A program made the position numbers and the translations under genes. The notes beneath the pieces were generated by a model. The model had not been told where the DNA came from. It ran no database searches and saw nothing but the letters and a program-made list of their open reading frames with translations. Below, one piece after another: positions 36,765-47,400 of a stretch of DNA of 64,000 nt; position 1 is the first letter of the stretch, and every line of letters starts with the position of its first letter. The stretch covers positions 3,906,001 to 3,970,000 of the forward strand of contig NZ_CP048711.1 in assembly GCF_010669285.1 (NCBI RefSeq), in the 5' to 3' direction. Source of the stretch: Kineobactrum salinum. GTDB lineage: Bacteria; Pseudomonadota; Gammaproteobacteria; Pseudomonadales; Halieaceae.

Positions 36765-37652
36765 CTACCGCCACTGCCTTACATGCTCAATCAGGGCACG
36801 GAGTTTCGGAGCCATGTTGTGGCGTTGCGGAAAGTAGAGGAAGAAACCCGGAAACGGCGGCAGGAAGTCCTGCAGCAACGGAACAAGCTGATTCGCTTCC
36901 ACGTAGGGCCGGAAGGTTTCTTCGGTGGCGAAGGTGACCCCGGCCCCGCTGAGCGCGGAACGAAGCATGAAACGCAGGTCGTTGGTGGTGATCTGTGGAT
37001 CGACCGCCACATCGAAGGGAATGCCGTTCTCTTCGAACTCCCAGCGGTAAGGCGCGACGTTTGGGGCCGGGCGCCAGCCGATGCAGCGATGATGGACCAG
37101 TTCGCGCGGATGCATCGGGGTTCCATGAACCGCAAGATAGGCGGGTGTTGCCACCGCCATTTCGCGCTGATCGCCTGTCAGCGGCACCGCGATCATGTCC
37201 TGTTCGATCACCTCGCCCAGTCTGACGCCTGCATCGAAACCGGCGGCCACGATGTCGAACTCCTCGTCTGTGACCGTGATGTCTATCGTCACACCCGGAT
37301 GCGCCTGGGCGAAGGACGCGATGAGCGGGCCCGACAGGAACTCTTCCGCGATTGAGGTAACGGCGATCCGCAACAGGCCCCGCGGCTCATCCTCTGCCGC
37401 CACGTGGTCGAGTGCCGTTGCGATGTCGGAGATGGGCTGTGACAGGGCTTCGCGCAGACGCTCCCCGGTTTCTGTCAGGCGTACCGACCGCGTGGTGCGG
37501 GTGACCAGCGTTGTGCCAAAAGCATCCTCGAGCCGCCGCATTCCCTGGCTGACAGCCGATCGGGTCACGCCGAGCCGGTCGGCCGCAGCACGGAAGTTGT
37601 CCTCTTCCGCTACAGCCAGGAAGAGCGGCAGAAGGTTCATGTCGATTTTCAT
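36765..37652 (-). CDS. LysR family regulator
   Basis: A 295-residue LysR-type regulator with NLLPLFLAVAEEDNFRAAADRLGVTRSAVSQGMRRLEDAFGTTLVTRTTRSVRLT as the DNA-binding region and a standard effector domain (the CrgA/YafC-like group). It is divergent from the SDR gene with a 98-base gap. That gap contains AACC-GCTA-GGTT (about 37667-37678), a short inverted repeat that could be its site. It probably controls the SDR and SnoaL-like genes, as LysR genes of this type often do. Confidence 0.92.
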   Translation of the reverse strand: MKIDMNLLPLFLAVAEEDNFRAAADRLGVTRSAVSQGMRRLEDAFGTTLVTRTTRSVRLTETGERLREALSQPISDIATALDHVAAEDEPRGLLRIAVTSIAEEFLSGPLIASFAQAHPGVTIDITVTDEEFDIVAAGFDAGVRLGEVIEQDMIAVPLTGDQREMAVATPAYLAVHGTPMHPRELVHHRCIGWRPAPNVAPYRWEFEENGIPFDVAVDPQITTNDLRFMLRSALSGAGVTFATEETFRPYVEANQLVPLLQDFLPPFPGFFLYFPQRHNMAPKLRALIEHVRQWR

Positions 37653-37750
37653 TGTACAGCAATGTTAACCGCTAGGTTCAGCAACTGCCAGCTACCGGCT
37701 ACAGCTACAGAAGACTATCTTGTCCATGAATTCAAGCAACGGAGTACAGC

Positions 37751-38473
37751 ATGAACAAGGTCATTTTAATCACTGGTGCATCCAGCGGTATCGGCGCGGG
37801 GATAGCGCGCGAACTGGGCAGGGCTGGAGCAAAGCTCATGTTGGGCGCCAGGCGCATGGACCGGCTCGAGCAGGTCGCCGCGGAGGTTGTGGCAAGCGGC
37901 GGCACCGCCCTCACGCATCCGCTGGACGTGACCGATCACGACAGCGTCCACGCCTTTGCCGAGGCCGCCCGAAACGCCTGGGGGCAAGTCGATGTCCTTG
38001 TCAACAATGCAGGCATTATGCCCCTCTCTCCCATGAGTTCAATGAAAGTCGAGGAATGGGACCGGACGGTCGATGTCAATATCAAGGGCGTGTTGAACGG
38101 CATCGCTGCGGTTCTGCCTGAAATGACGGCGCGGGGCACAGGACACATCATCAACATTGCCTCTATCGGCGCTTTGAGCGTCGTACCCACAGCCGCTGTC
38201 TACTGTGCGACGAAATTCGCAGTGCGGGCGATTTCGGACGGGCTGAGGCAGGAAAACGACAAGTTGCGCGTGACCTGCATCCACCCTGGAGTGGTGGAGA
38301 GTGAGCTGGCGTCCACGATTACCGATCCGGTAGCGGCCGAGGCGATGAAAACATTCCGGGCCATCGCCCTGCAGCCGGATGCGATCGCGCGCGCGGTCCG
38401 CTATGCGATTGAGCAGCCGGATGATGTTGACGTGAACGAGATCGTTGTCCGTCCTACCGCGTCCTCCAGGTGA
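37751..38473 (+). CDS. Short-chain dehydrogenase/reductase
   Basis: A 240-residue classical SDR, an NAD(P)-dependent oxidoreductase. It has the cofactor motif TGASSGIGAGIA (residues about 8-19), LDVTD, the NNAG motif VDVLVNNAGIMPLS, catalytic Ser in IINIASIGAL, and the catalytic Y-x-x-x-K in YCATKFAVRA. HPGVVESELAST follows, matching a subgroup frequently next to LysR regulators. The Arg-rich ARRMDR after the second strand suggests NADPH preference. Substrate unknown. Confidence 0.92.
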   Translation: MNKVILITGASSGIGAGIARELGRAGAKLMLGARRMDRLEQVAAEVVASGGTALTHPLDVTDHDSVHAFAEAARNAWGQVDVLVNNAGIMPLSPMSSMKVEEWDRTVDVNIKGVLNGIAAVLPEMTARGTGHIINIASIGALSVVPTAAVYCATKFAVRAISDGLRQENDKLRVTCIHPGVVESELASTITDPVAAEAMKTFRAIALQPDAIARAVRYAIEQPDDVDVNEIVVRPTASSR

Positions 38474-38554
38474 GGTTATTCCATGGACTTTCACTGCCGG
38501 TGGCGGTGCGCCGCACCATGAGGGAATGATCATGTACCACAAGGAGACGAAACA

Positions 38555-39115
38555 ATGAACAGCGCAACGATTTCGGACTTGCGCAAGACCGGTTGGCTGC
38601 ACCGGTTCGCCTGTCCAGTTGTCCTGCTTCTCCCGCTTCTGGCAACGACACCGGTGCTGTCTGAGGCACCCGGTTGGGAGGACGCGCGCATGGAAGCAAC
38701 CGACCGAACCGAAACAGAACGCAATCGTGAAACTGTCCGTCGCGCATTTGAGGCCTGGGCCAACGGGGAAAGTGTCTTCAACGACCTTCTCGCGGACGAC
38801 GTTGTCTGGACCATTCACGGGTCGGATCCAGTCGCGGGTACCTACCAGGGCAGAGACGATTTCGTGGAACGCGCAGCGGCGCCGCTGGCAAGCCGGCTCC
38901 AGACCCCGATCACTCCCCTGGTACACGCGATCTGGGCGGAGGGAGATGCTGTCATCGTGCGTTTCGACGGCAGTGCAACGACAAGCTCCGGGACGCCCTA
39001 CCGCAATCAGTTTGTCTGGATTTTCCGGATGGAAGGGGAGGTGGTCGTCCGCGCCGAGGCTTTCCTCGACCTCGCCGCGTACCGGGAAGTCATCGACAAT
39101 AACGAGCCTGGCTAA
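38555..39115 (+). CDS. SnoaL-like (NTF2 fold) protein with signal peptide
   Basis: A 186-residue protein with an N-terminal hydrophobic segment (FACPVVLLLPLLATTPVLSEA), so probably exported or anchored. The following ~130 residues are NTF2-like: RNRETVRRAFEAWANGES, LLADDVVWTIHGSDPVAGTYQGRDDFVER, and NQFVWIFRMEGEVVVRAEAFLDLAAYREV. This is the ketosteroid-isomerase-related / SnoaL-like pattern. The ATG follows AAGGAG. It is 81 bases after the SDR gene and likely in the same transcript. Function unknown. Confidence 0.87.
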   Translation: MNSATISDLRKTGWLHRFACPVVLLLPLLATTPVLSEAPGWEDARMEATDRTETERNRETVRRAFEAWANGESVFNDLLADDVVWTIHGSDPVAGTYQGRDDFVERAAAPLASRLQTPITPLVHAIWAEGDAVIVRFDGSATTSSGTPYRNQFVWIFRMEGEVVVRAEAFLDLAAYREVIDNNEPG

Positions 39116-39155
39116 AGAGTGTCAGGCTATGGTTCAGCCGTTCCGGCACATGTTG

Positions 39156-40859
39156 TCACCCGGTTTTTTCCGCTGCGTCCCCCGGCTCGCCCTGGTCTGA
39201 AGAGGTGGATTCCTGCACCGGCTGAGGCGATTCCGGAGCACTTGGGTGAATCTCCTCTTCCATCTGGCGTTCGGCCTCCCGCTCGGACTCCCGCATCAGC
39301 CATTGCTCCATGCGTGTGTGCAGGAGTTGCTCTTTCTCCTGTCGGCGCCGCATCTCTATTGCCAGATCCTTGTGCAGGGAAAACGCCATCAACACCATTA
39401 GCAGCATGAAGGGAAAGGCTGCGATAATGGAAACGGTACGAAGACCGTAAAGCCCGCCACTGAGCAACAGCACGGACGCCATCAGAAGCTGCAGGCTGCC
39501 CCACAGTATTCGGACAAAGCGGGTGGGGTTGAGGACCCCCTTGGAGCTAAACATGCCCAGCACGAATGTGGCGGAATCCGCTGAGGTGACCACGAACATG
39601 GAAACAAGGGCCACTGCCAGCATCGTCGCAATTTCTCCGCGGGGCAACTGTTCAAGTAGCACATAGAGTCCGGCGGGAGCCTCCCTGGCCACCGCGTCGG
39701 CGACACTCACCCCCTGGAATAGCTCGAAATGTATGGCAGAGCCACCAAAGGTTGAGAACCACAGCATACTCAGGGCGACGGGGACGACCATCACGCCAGT
39801 GATAAACTCCCGGATCGTCCGCCCCCGTGAAATCCTGGCAATAAAGCTGCCGACAAAGGGCGCCCAGCTCAACCCCCAGGCCCAGTAGAACATGGTCCAT
39901 TGTTCCACCCAGTGCTCGCTGGAATAGGGCGTTGTCACCAGGCTCATTTCGATGATATTGCCCAGGTATTCCCCGGCTGTCTGAGTCAGTTCGCCGAAAA
40001 TGAATGCAGTGGGTCCGAAGGAAAGAACATACAACAGCAGCGCCGCCGCCAGTATCATGTTGGCGTTGCTGAGATAGCGGATCCCCTTGTCGAGGGGGGT
40101 CATGGCCGAGATAATAAAAAGCGCTGCCAGTGCGCCGAGAATAATAAACTGGGAATTCACGGAATAATCCAGCGTCCCCATGCGGGCGAGGCCACTGTTC
40201 ACCTGCAAGGCGCCAAGCCCCAGGGTTGTGGCGACACCAAATATGGTGGATACCACAGCCAGAATGTCAATGACATTGCCCCATCCCCGATCCACCCTGT
40301 CCCCCAACAAAGGCCGGAAGGTTTCGCTGATCAGCCCGCGGCTGTTGTGACGGAAGCGTACATAGGCGATGGCGAGTCCGACCAGGGTGAAATTGGCCCA
40401 CTGGTGAAATCCCCAGTGAAAGAAGGCGTAGCGCATACCCATTTGTGCCGCTTCGGCACTGCGGGGCTGCCCCAGGCCCAGCGGTGGCTCGTTGAAGTGC
40501 ATCATCGGCTCGGCAACTCCCCAGAACACCAGGCCCACGCCCATGCCGCCGGAGAAAATCATCGCCAACCAGCTGTTGTACGAGAAATCCGGCTGCTCAT
40601 TATCCGGTCCCAGGCGAATGCCACCGAACTTCGAGAGCGCGAGGAAAACAATGAATAGGACGAAACCGCTGGTGGCCAGCAAATACATCCAGCCGACATT
40701 GCGTGCCGTGAGCTCGAGAACCTGCTGCGCAATGGCCTCGACCGAGTCAGGGTCGAGTGCTGCAGCGGAAACAAAGGCAGTGATAATGACAACTGATATG
40801 TAGAATACCCATCCCACATCACCCAATGTATTGCTTACAGCTGTAGTAATTTTGTTCAT
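39156..40859 (-). CDS. BCCT family betaine/carnitine/choline transporter
   Basis: A ~567-residue inner-membrane transporter for quaternary ammonium compounds such as glycine betaine, choline or carnitine. It has 12 membrane segments; the first is VFYISVVIITAFVSAAAL. MIFSGGMGVGLVFWGVAEPMMHF is the conserved helix-3 region with the glycine-rich stretch, and the BCCT signature lies in EQWTMFYWAWGLSWAPFVGSF. A charged cytoplasmic tail of ~85 residues, rich in Glu and Arg, follows the last helix and may be an osmosensing tail as in BetP/BetT. The likely start is ATG 40859 (MNKITTAVS); a GTG at 40919 is in frame. Convergent with the SnoaL-like gene. Confidence 0.92.
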   Translation of the reverse strand: MNKITTAVSNTLGDVGWVFYISVVIITAFVSAAALDPDSVEAIAQQVLELTARNVGWMYLLATSGFVLFIVFLALSKFGGIRLGPDNEQPDFSYNSWLAMIFSGGMGVGLVFWGVAEPMMHFNEPPLGLGQPRSAEAAQMGMRYAFFHWGFHQWANFTLVGLAIAYVRFRHNSRGLISETFRPLLGDRVDRGWGNVIDILAVVSTIFGVATTLGLGALQVNSGLARMGTLDYSVNSQFIILGALAALFIISAMTPLDKGIRYLSNANMILAAALLLYVLSFGPTAFIFGELTQTAGEYLGNIIEMSLVTTPYSSEHWVEQWTMFYWAWGLSWAPFVGSFIARISRGRTIREFITGVMVVPVALSMLWFSTFGGSAIHFELFQGVSVADAVAREAPAGLYVLLEQLPRGEIATMLAVALVSMFVVTSADSATFVLGMFSSKGVLNPTRFVRILWGSLQLLMASVLLLSGGLYGLRTVSIIAAFPFMLLMVLMAFSLHKDLAIEMRRRQEKEQLLHTRMEQWLMRESEREAERQMEEEIHPSAPESPQPVQESTSSDQGEPGDAAEKTG

Positions 40860-41461
40860 GCGCGAGAGAGGTCCGAGCTGTTTGGTCCCGAGTGTGTCCA
40901 GGATTTGCCAACTTATCACAGATGGCAGGTCGGTGTTGGCGCTTTACTTGTGGCGGATCAAACAACCAGTGGTTTGTACCGGTTGTAAGGATTCGACTAT
41001 CTTAATGTACAGGTAAGGACTATGCTGAGATTGAGGAGCAGCAGTGCTTCCCGAAACACAATGATGCGCTTGGGATAAATCTCTCGTCCTGCTCGCTGGC
41101 AGGAGGCTGCTCGCCCTGCTTCGGCAATCCGGCTGGTCGAGGATCCAGGTCGTGGACCACTTTCCCGGAATTGCAGGACACGGCTAGAAACTGTCGGCTA
41201 TACCACAAGATTCAACTTCAGCACAGTGAGCATGCCGCCAGGTATGGAGTCAGCGATACGATGGGTGAGCTTGGCCCCGGCGGCGCTGGTCGGCACTGTA
41301 TCGCTGCATGCCACATTGGACGTACCTGATGGCGACAGAAGGGACCGATCGAGACCGGGTCCGCAGGCATGCGAGGCGCCTGGTCCGAAGGTTCCAGGCT
41401 TGGCGCCAGTGCGCCGCTGACCATCCAAGGCTCCAGCAGGGAGAATGAAATAGTCAATAAA
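40860..41461. other. Intergenic region, BCCT / glucan synthase
   Basis: About 600 bases between divergent genes with no supported gene. Short frames on both strands have no recognisable sequence. It probably carries two promoters. An open frame continuous with the glucan synthase begins at 41369, so the right edge of this region is uncertain by about 93 bases. Confidence 0.35.
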
Positions 41462-44400
41462 ATGTTCAGATTTTCAGTGCCGACAGGCAATGCGCTGCGT
41501 CACGACCCGAATACCGAACTGCTGCGCGCGGAGTTGTTCAGTATCGAGCAACTGAAGCGCCACGCGGTGAGCTTGGCGGGCCAGTACAGGATCGATCCGT
41601 ACCAGGGGCCGGACCGCTTGCTGCCACGGCTGACGGACAATGCGCGCGTTCTGTTGAAGGCTTATGATGTCGTCACCGCCGGCGTTACCGAGGGTCCGCG
41701 GATCGTGCCGGCAGAGGCCTGGTTGCTCGACAATTTCTATCTGATCGAACAGCAGATTATCCTGGCACGCCGGCACTTGCCACGCGGTTACAGTCGGCAG
41801 CTACCGCGACTGGCGAATGGCCCGTCCGCCGGCTTTCCCCGCATCTACGATTTGGCGCTTGAGCTGATTTCACACATGGATGGCCGTGTGGACAGCGATA
41901 ACGCCACCCGGTTCATCACCGCCTACCAGACCGCTGAGCCGCTACTTCTTGGTGAGCTGTGGGCCTTCCCGATCATGCTGCAGCTGGCGTCGCTGGAAAA
42001 TCTGCGCCGTGTCGGTGTGCGCATTGCCCGTCGGCGCGAGGAGCGCGATGCCGCCATCACCTGGGCCGACCGCATGCTCGCGACCGCCGAGACCGAGCCA
42101 AAAAAACTCATCCAGTTGCTGGCCCAGTTTGCCGATGCTGATGTGCCGCTGACCGCGCCGTTTGTGGAGGAGTTTTACGCCAGACTTCAGTCCCAGGGCT
42201 CGGTGATGGCCTTCGTGCAGAGCTGGGTTGAACATAAACTGCTGGAGCAGGGAGTGACCGCCTCCCAGTTGTCGGAAGCGGACAGCCGAACAGCTGCGAC
42301 CAATCAGATCTCGATAGCCAACAGCATCGGCAGTCTGCGTTTTATCGCCGCGATGAACTGGAAGGATTTCGTGGAGTCGCTCAGTGTCGTCGAACAGACG
42401 TTGCGGGCAGACCCGATGGCGATGCATGCCGTTTCCGATTTCGCTACCCGCGACCGCTACCGGCATGTTGTCGAAGACGTGGCCAGAAGCAGCCCGTGCA
42501 CTGAGGCAACGGTGGCATGTAAGGCGGTTGCGCTTGCGCAGGCGGCTGCCGGGCGACTGGGAATCGACGACCGCAGCGCGCATGTCGGCTATTACCTGGT
42601 GGATCGCGGACGGCAAAGCCTGGAGCGCGCGGTCGGGTGTCGCCTGTCGTGGAAACTGCGCGCTGGCCGGAGGCTGCAGCACTGCCGCCTGGCCCTTTAC
42701 CTCGGCCCCATTGTCCTGCTCACGATGTTGTCGACAGCAGGCATGCTTGCACTGTTCGATGTGCACGACTGGCGCTACGCACTGTTTGCTCTCACCGGCA
42801 TGATTGGCTTCTCCTCGCTGGCGGTCTCCCTGGTGAACCTGGTGGTCACCTTGCTGGTGCCGCCCGGGTATTGCCTCGCCTGGATTTCTCCCGTGGCATT
42901 CCCGCTGTGCACCGAAGCATGGTGATCGTGCCCACCTTGCTGAGTAGTCACCAGGAGATCGATGACCTGGTTGAGGCTCTGGAGAGACGTTATCTAGGCA
43001 ATCGCGATGCCAATCTGTTTTTTGCCCTGCTGACGGATTTTCGTGATGCATCCGAGGCGACCCTGCCCGATGACGATGCATTGCTCAGTCATGCCCGTGC
43101 CGCGGTGCAGGCGCTCAATGAAACATACCGCGAGGATCGTGCGTGTATCTTCTATCTGTTTCACCGGCCGCGGATCTGGAATCCGGTAGAACGGGTGTGG
43201 ATGGGTTATGAGCGCAAGCGCGGTAAACTCGAGCAGTTCAATGCCCGGCTCAGGGGCGAGGCAGGATCCGCCTTTTCAGACATCGTCGGCGATCCATCCG
43301 TTTTTGCGTCGATCCGCTATGCCATTACCCTGGATACCGATACCCAATTGCCCCGCGACGCGGCACACGCTTTGATCGGCAACCTTGCGCACCCGCTTAA
43401 CCGGCCCGTCTTCGATGCCGGCAAGGGCCGTATTGTGGAAGGTTACGCCATCCTGCAACCGCGTGCCTCGATCAGCCTGACCAGTGCTGGCCGATCCCGC
43501 TTCGCGAAGCTGTTTGCGGGCGAGGCCGGCATCGATCCCTACACCCGCGAGGTGTCGGATGTCTACCAGGACATGTTCGGAGAAGGCTCCTTCATTGGCA
43601 AGGGCATTTACGATGTGGATGCGTTTCGTCAGGCTGTCGACGGACGTTTTCCGGAAAACCTGATCCTCAGCCATGACTTGCTGGAAAGCGGGTATGCGCG
43701 TTCCGCCCTGGTGAGTGATGTCGACCTGATCGAAGAGCTTCCTGCCAGTTATGCCAACGAGGCCAGCCGGCGCCACCGCTGGATACGTGGTGACTGGCAG
43801 CTGGCTGGCTGGTTGCTGCCGCGGGTGCCAGCTCCCTCCACTGACGCCGGGGCAGCGCGGCGACCCAATCCGTTGTCCGGGCTCACCCGCTGGAAGTTGT
43901 TTGACAACATGAGGCGCAGCCTGGTGGCACCGGCACTGCTTGTGTTGTTGGTAGGCGGCTGGATGGTTGGCCCGGAGCCTGTGTGGCTGTGGTCCCTGCT
44001 GATAGTAATGGTCTTGCTGTTGCCATCGCTGTTGTCCGCCCTGATTGACCTGCTGCGCAGGCCGGAAGATCGCAACTGGCTGCTGCACCTGGACCTCACC
44101 GCGAGATCCATGGGTCGCCCGGCGGCGCTGGCTCTGCTGGCGCTGACGTTTCTGCCCTATGACGCGCGCATCTGTGTCGATGCGATCGTGCGTTCGGGGC
44201 TGCGCATGCTGTTTACGCGGCGCGGCCTGCTGCTGTGGCAATTGCCTGGCTACGCACGCCGCAACGCCCGGCAATCGATGGCCGGATTTTTCCGCGAGAT
44301 GTGGATAGGGCCGGTTCTGGCTCTGGCGCTGGCAATGGTGCTGATTTGGGCACTGGGGGAGGGCGAGTGGTGGACGTGGCTGTCCATCGGGCCGGTCCTG

Positions 44401-47400
44401 TTGCTGTGGCTGGTATCACCGGTCGCTGGCTGGTGGATCAGCCGGCCCCTGGTGACACTGGCCCCGGATCTGAGCGTTGATCAGCGGCTTTTCCTGCGGG
44501 TATCGGCGCGGCGAACGTGGCGCTATTTCGCTGATTTCGTCGGTCAGCAGGACAACTGGCTGCCGCCCGACAACTTCCAGGAATACCCGGCGCCAGCCAT
44601 CGCCTCACGCACCTCGCCTACCAATATGGGCATGGCGCTGCTGGCAGATCTGGCTGCTACTGATTTCGGTTATCTCACCATAGCGGAATGTCTGCAACGC
44701 CTCAGCAAAACCCTGGCCTCAATGGAAAAATTGGAACGCTACCGGGGCCATTTTTACAACTGGTACGACACCCGCACGCTGCAACCGCTGCACCCGCAAT
44801 ATGTTTCATCAGTGGACAGTGGCAACCTGGCCGGCAGCCTCCTTACCCTGCAAGCGGGATTGAGTGAGATGAAAGACCAGCCGGTGCTTTCAGTGAACGC
44901 TCTGGCGGGCCTGCAGGACAGCTTGCAGGTACTGGCTGAACAGCTGCCGGTGTCGTCCGCTCCGGATCTGATGAAGCAGATCAATTCGCTTAAGAATACC
45001 CTTGATGTCTGCATGCTGAACGGGCCGCCGCAGACCCTGACCGCCCTTGAGCGCACGCTGGATGAGATTCAACACAGTGGCGGAAGGTTGACGGCCAGGC
45101 TGAGCGCAGATACGGACATCGAGGGCGAACTGCAGTACTGGGCGCAGGCTTTCGACCGTCAATGCCAGGCTCTTCGGGATGAGCTTCGATTGTGGGCGCC
45201 TGAGCTGCAGCACCTGAGCGCAATCCCCACCCTGGCGGAGTTGGTTGCCGCTCACAAAAGCGATGCGGAGGCGGGCTCAATAGCCACAGAACGGATTGGG
45301 ATGATCGACGACCTGGTGTTTCGTTGCCGCGACCTGGCGGCGATGGACTTCGGCTTTCTTTACGAGACGGCGTCCGGTTTGCTGGCCATTGGCTATGATG
45401 TCGGCGAACGGCGTCGCGATCCATCCTGTTACGATCTACTCGCCTCGGAAGCGCGCCTGGCCAGTTTCCTGCTGATTGCCCAGGGGCAGCTACCGCAGAA
45501 GCACTGGTTCTCGCTCGGCCGCTTGCTGACCAGCCACGGGGGTGATGTTAGCCTGATATCCTGGAGCGGTTCGATGTTCGAATACCTGATGCCGCAGCTG
45601 ATCATGCCGAGCTATCCGAACACGCTGCTGGAGCAGACCTGCAAGGCTGCGGTGTCGCGTCAGATCGAATATGGACGCCAACGCGGCGTGCCCTGGGGCA
45701 TTTCCGAGTCCTGCTACAACGCTACCGATCTGCACCAGGTCTATCAATACCGCGCGTTTGGCGTGCCCGGGCTCGGTTTCAAGCGCGGGCTGGGCGATGA
45801 CCTGGTCATCGCACCCTACGCCAGCGCCCTGGCACTGACGGTAATGCCGCGGGAGGCCTGCCGCAACCTGCAGACCCTGGCGCAGGAGGGTTTTCTGGGC
45901 GCCTACGGTTTCTATGAAGCGGTAGACTACACACCTTCGCGGGTACCGCGAGGCAAGAGTCATGCAGTCGTGCGCAGCTTCATGGCGCATCATCAGGGCA
46001 TGAGCCTGTTGGCGCTGGAGCATGTGTTGCTCAATCAGCCCATGCAGCGCCGGTTCATGTCAGATCCCCTGACCCGGGCGACAGAGCTGTTACTGCAGGA
46101 GCGCGTACCCAGGAAAGGTGGAACGTTGCACCCGCACACGGCGGAAGTGAGCTCTGCTGCGCGCCCCCTCAGCGCGGAAACCGGGGGGATAATGCGCGCT
46201 TTTACCGACCCGGACACAACCACCCCCGAAGTTCACCTGTTGTCGAACGGCCGCTACCACGTAGTGACGACTCAGGCCGGTAGCGGTTACAGCCACTGGC
46301 AGGGCCTGGCAGTCACCCGCTGGCGGGAGGATGTCACGGCCGATAGCTGGGGCACTTTTATATACCTGCGCGACCGCGACACGGGACGGTACTGGTCGAC
46401 GACCCATCAACCGACCCTGCGCTGCGCCGATCACTACGAGGCGATTTTCGTGCAGGGGCGGGCGGAGTACCGACGGCGCGACCAAACCATCGACGCGCAC
46501 ACCGAGATCACTGTGTCTCCGGAAGACGACGTCGAAATCCGGCGCGTCACCCTCACCAACCAATCGTCGCGACCCCGCCATATCGAGGTTACGAGCTATG
46601 CAGAAGTGGTGTTGGCGCCGTTGAATGCGGATCTGGCGCATCGTTCGTTCAGCAATCTGTTCGTACAGACCGAAATTCTGCCCGAACTCCAGGCAATTCT
46701 CTGCACCCGGCGCCCCCGTACCCGGGCGAACAGGTGCCGTGGATGTTCCATCTGCTGGCCGCTCCGGGCGCGGTGGCCGGCGAGCCATCCTATGAGACCG
46801 ACCGTGCCCGCTTCATCGGCCGCGGTCGCACAACGGCCAATCCGCTGGTGCTGGAGCATGGCGATAGCCCATCGACCCTGTCAAATACCCAGGGACCGGT
46901 GCTGGATCCCATCGTGGCGATACGCCGCACACTGAACCTGTCACCTGACGAGTCGGTCAGTGTGCAGATCATCTCCGGTGTCGCTGATACACGCGCGGGT
47001 GCACTGGCCTTGCTTGAGAAATATTGCGACCGGCATTTTGTCGAGCGCGCCTTTGAAATGGCCTGGTTTCAGAGCCAGGAGGTACTGCGTCACCTCGACG
47101 CTGCCGAAGCCGATGCGCAGGTCTTTGGGCGCCTGGCCAGCTCCGTGATCTACGGCAATGCCCTGCGCCGTGCACCTGCGGCGATTATCGCGCGCAACCA
47201 GCTGGGTCAGTCCAGCCTGTGGCGCTTCGCTATCTCCGGGGACCTGCCCATCGTGCTGCTGCACATCGGCGATTCCAGACACATCGACCTGGTCAGGCAG
47301 GTGCTGCAAGCACACGCCTATTGGCGCATAAAGGGACTCGCCACCGACCTGGTGATCGTGAATGAGGATTTCTCGGGTTACCGGGCGGTGCTGCAGGACC

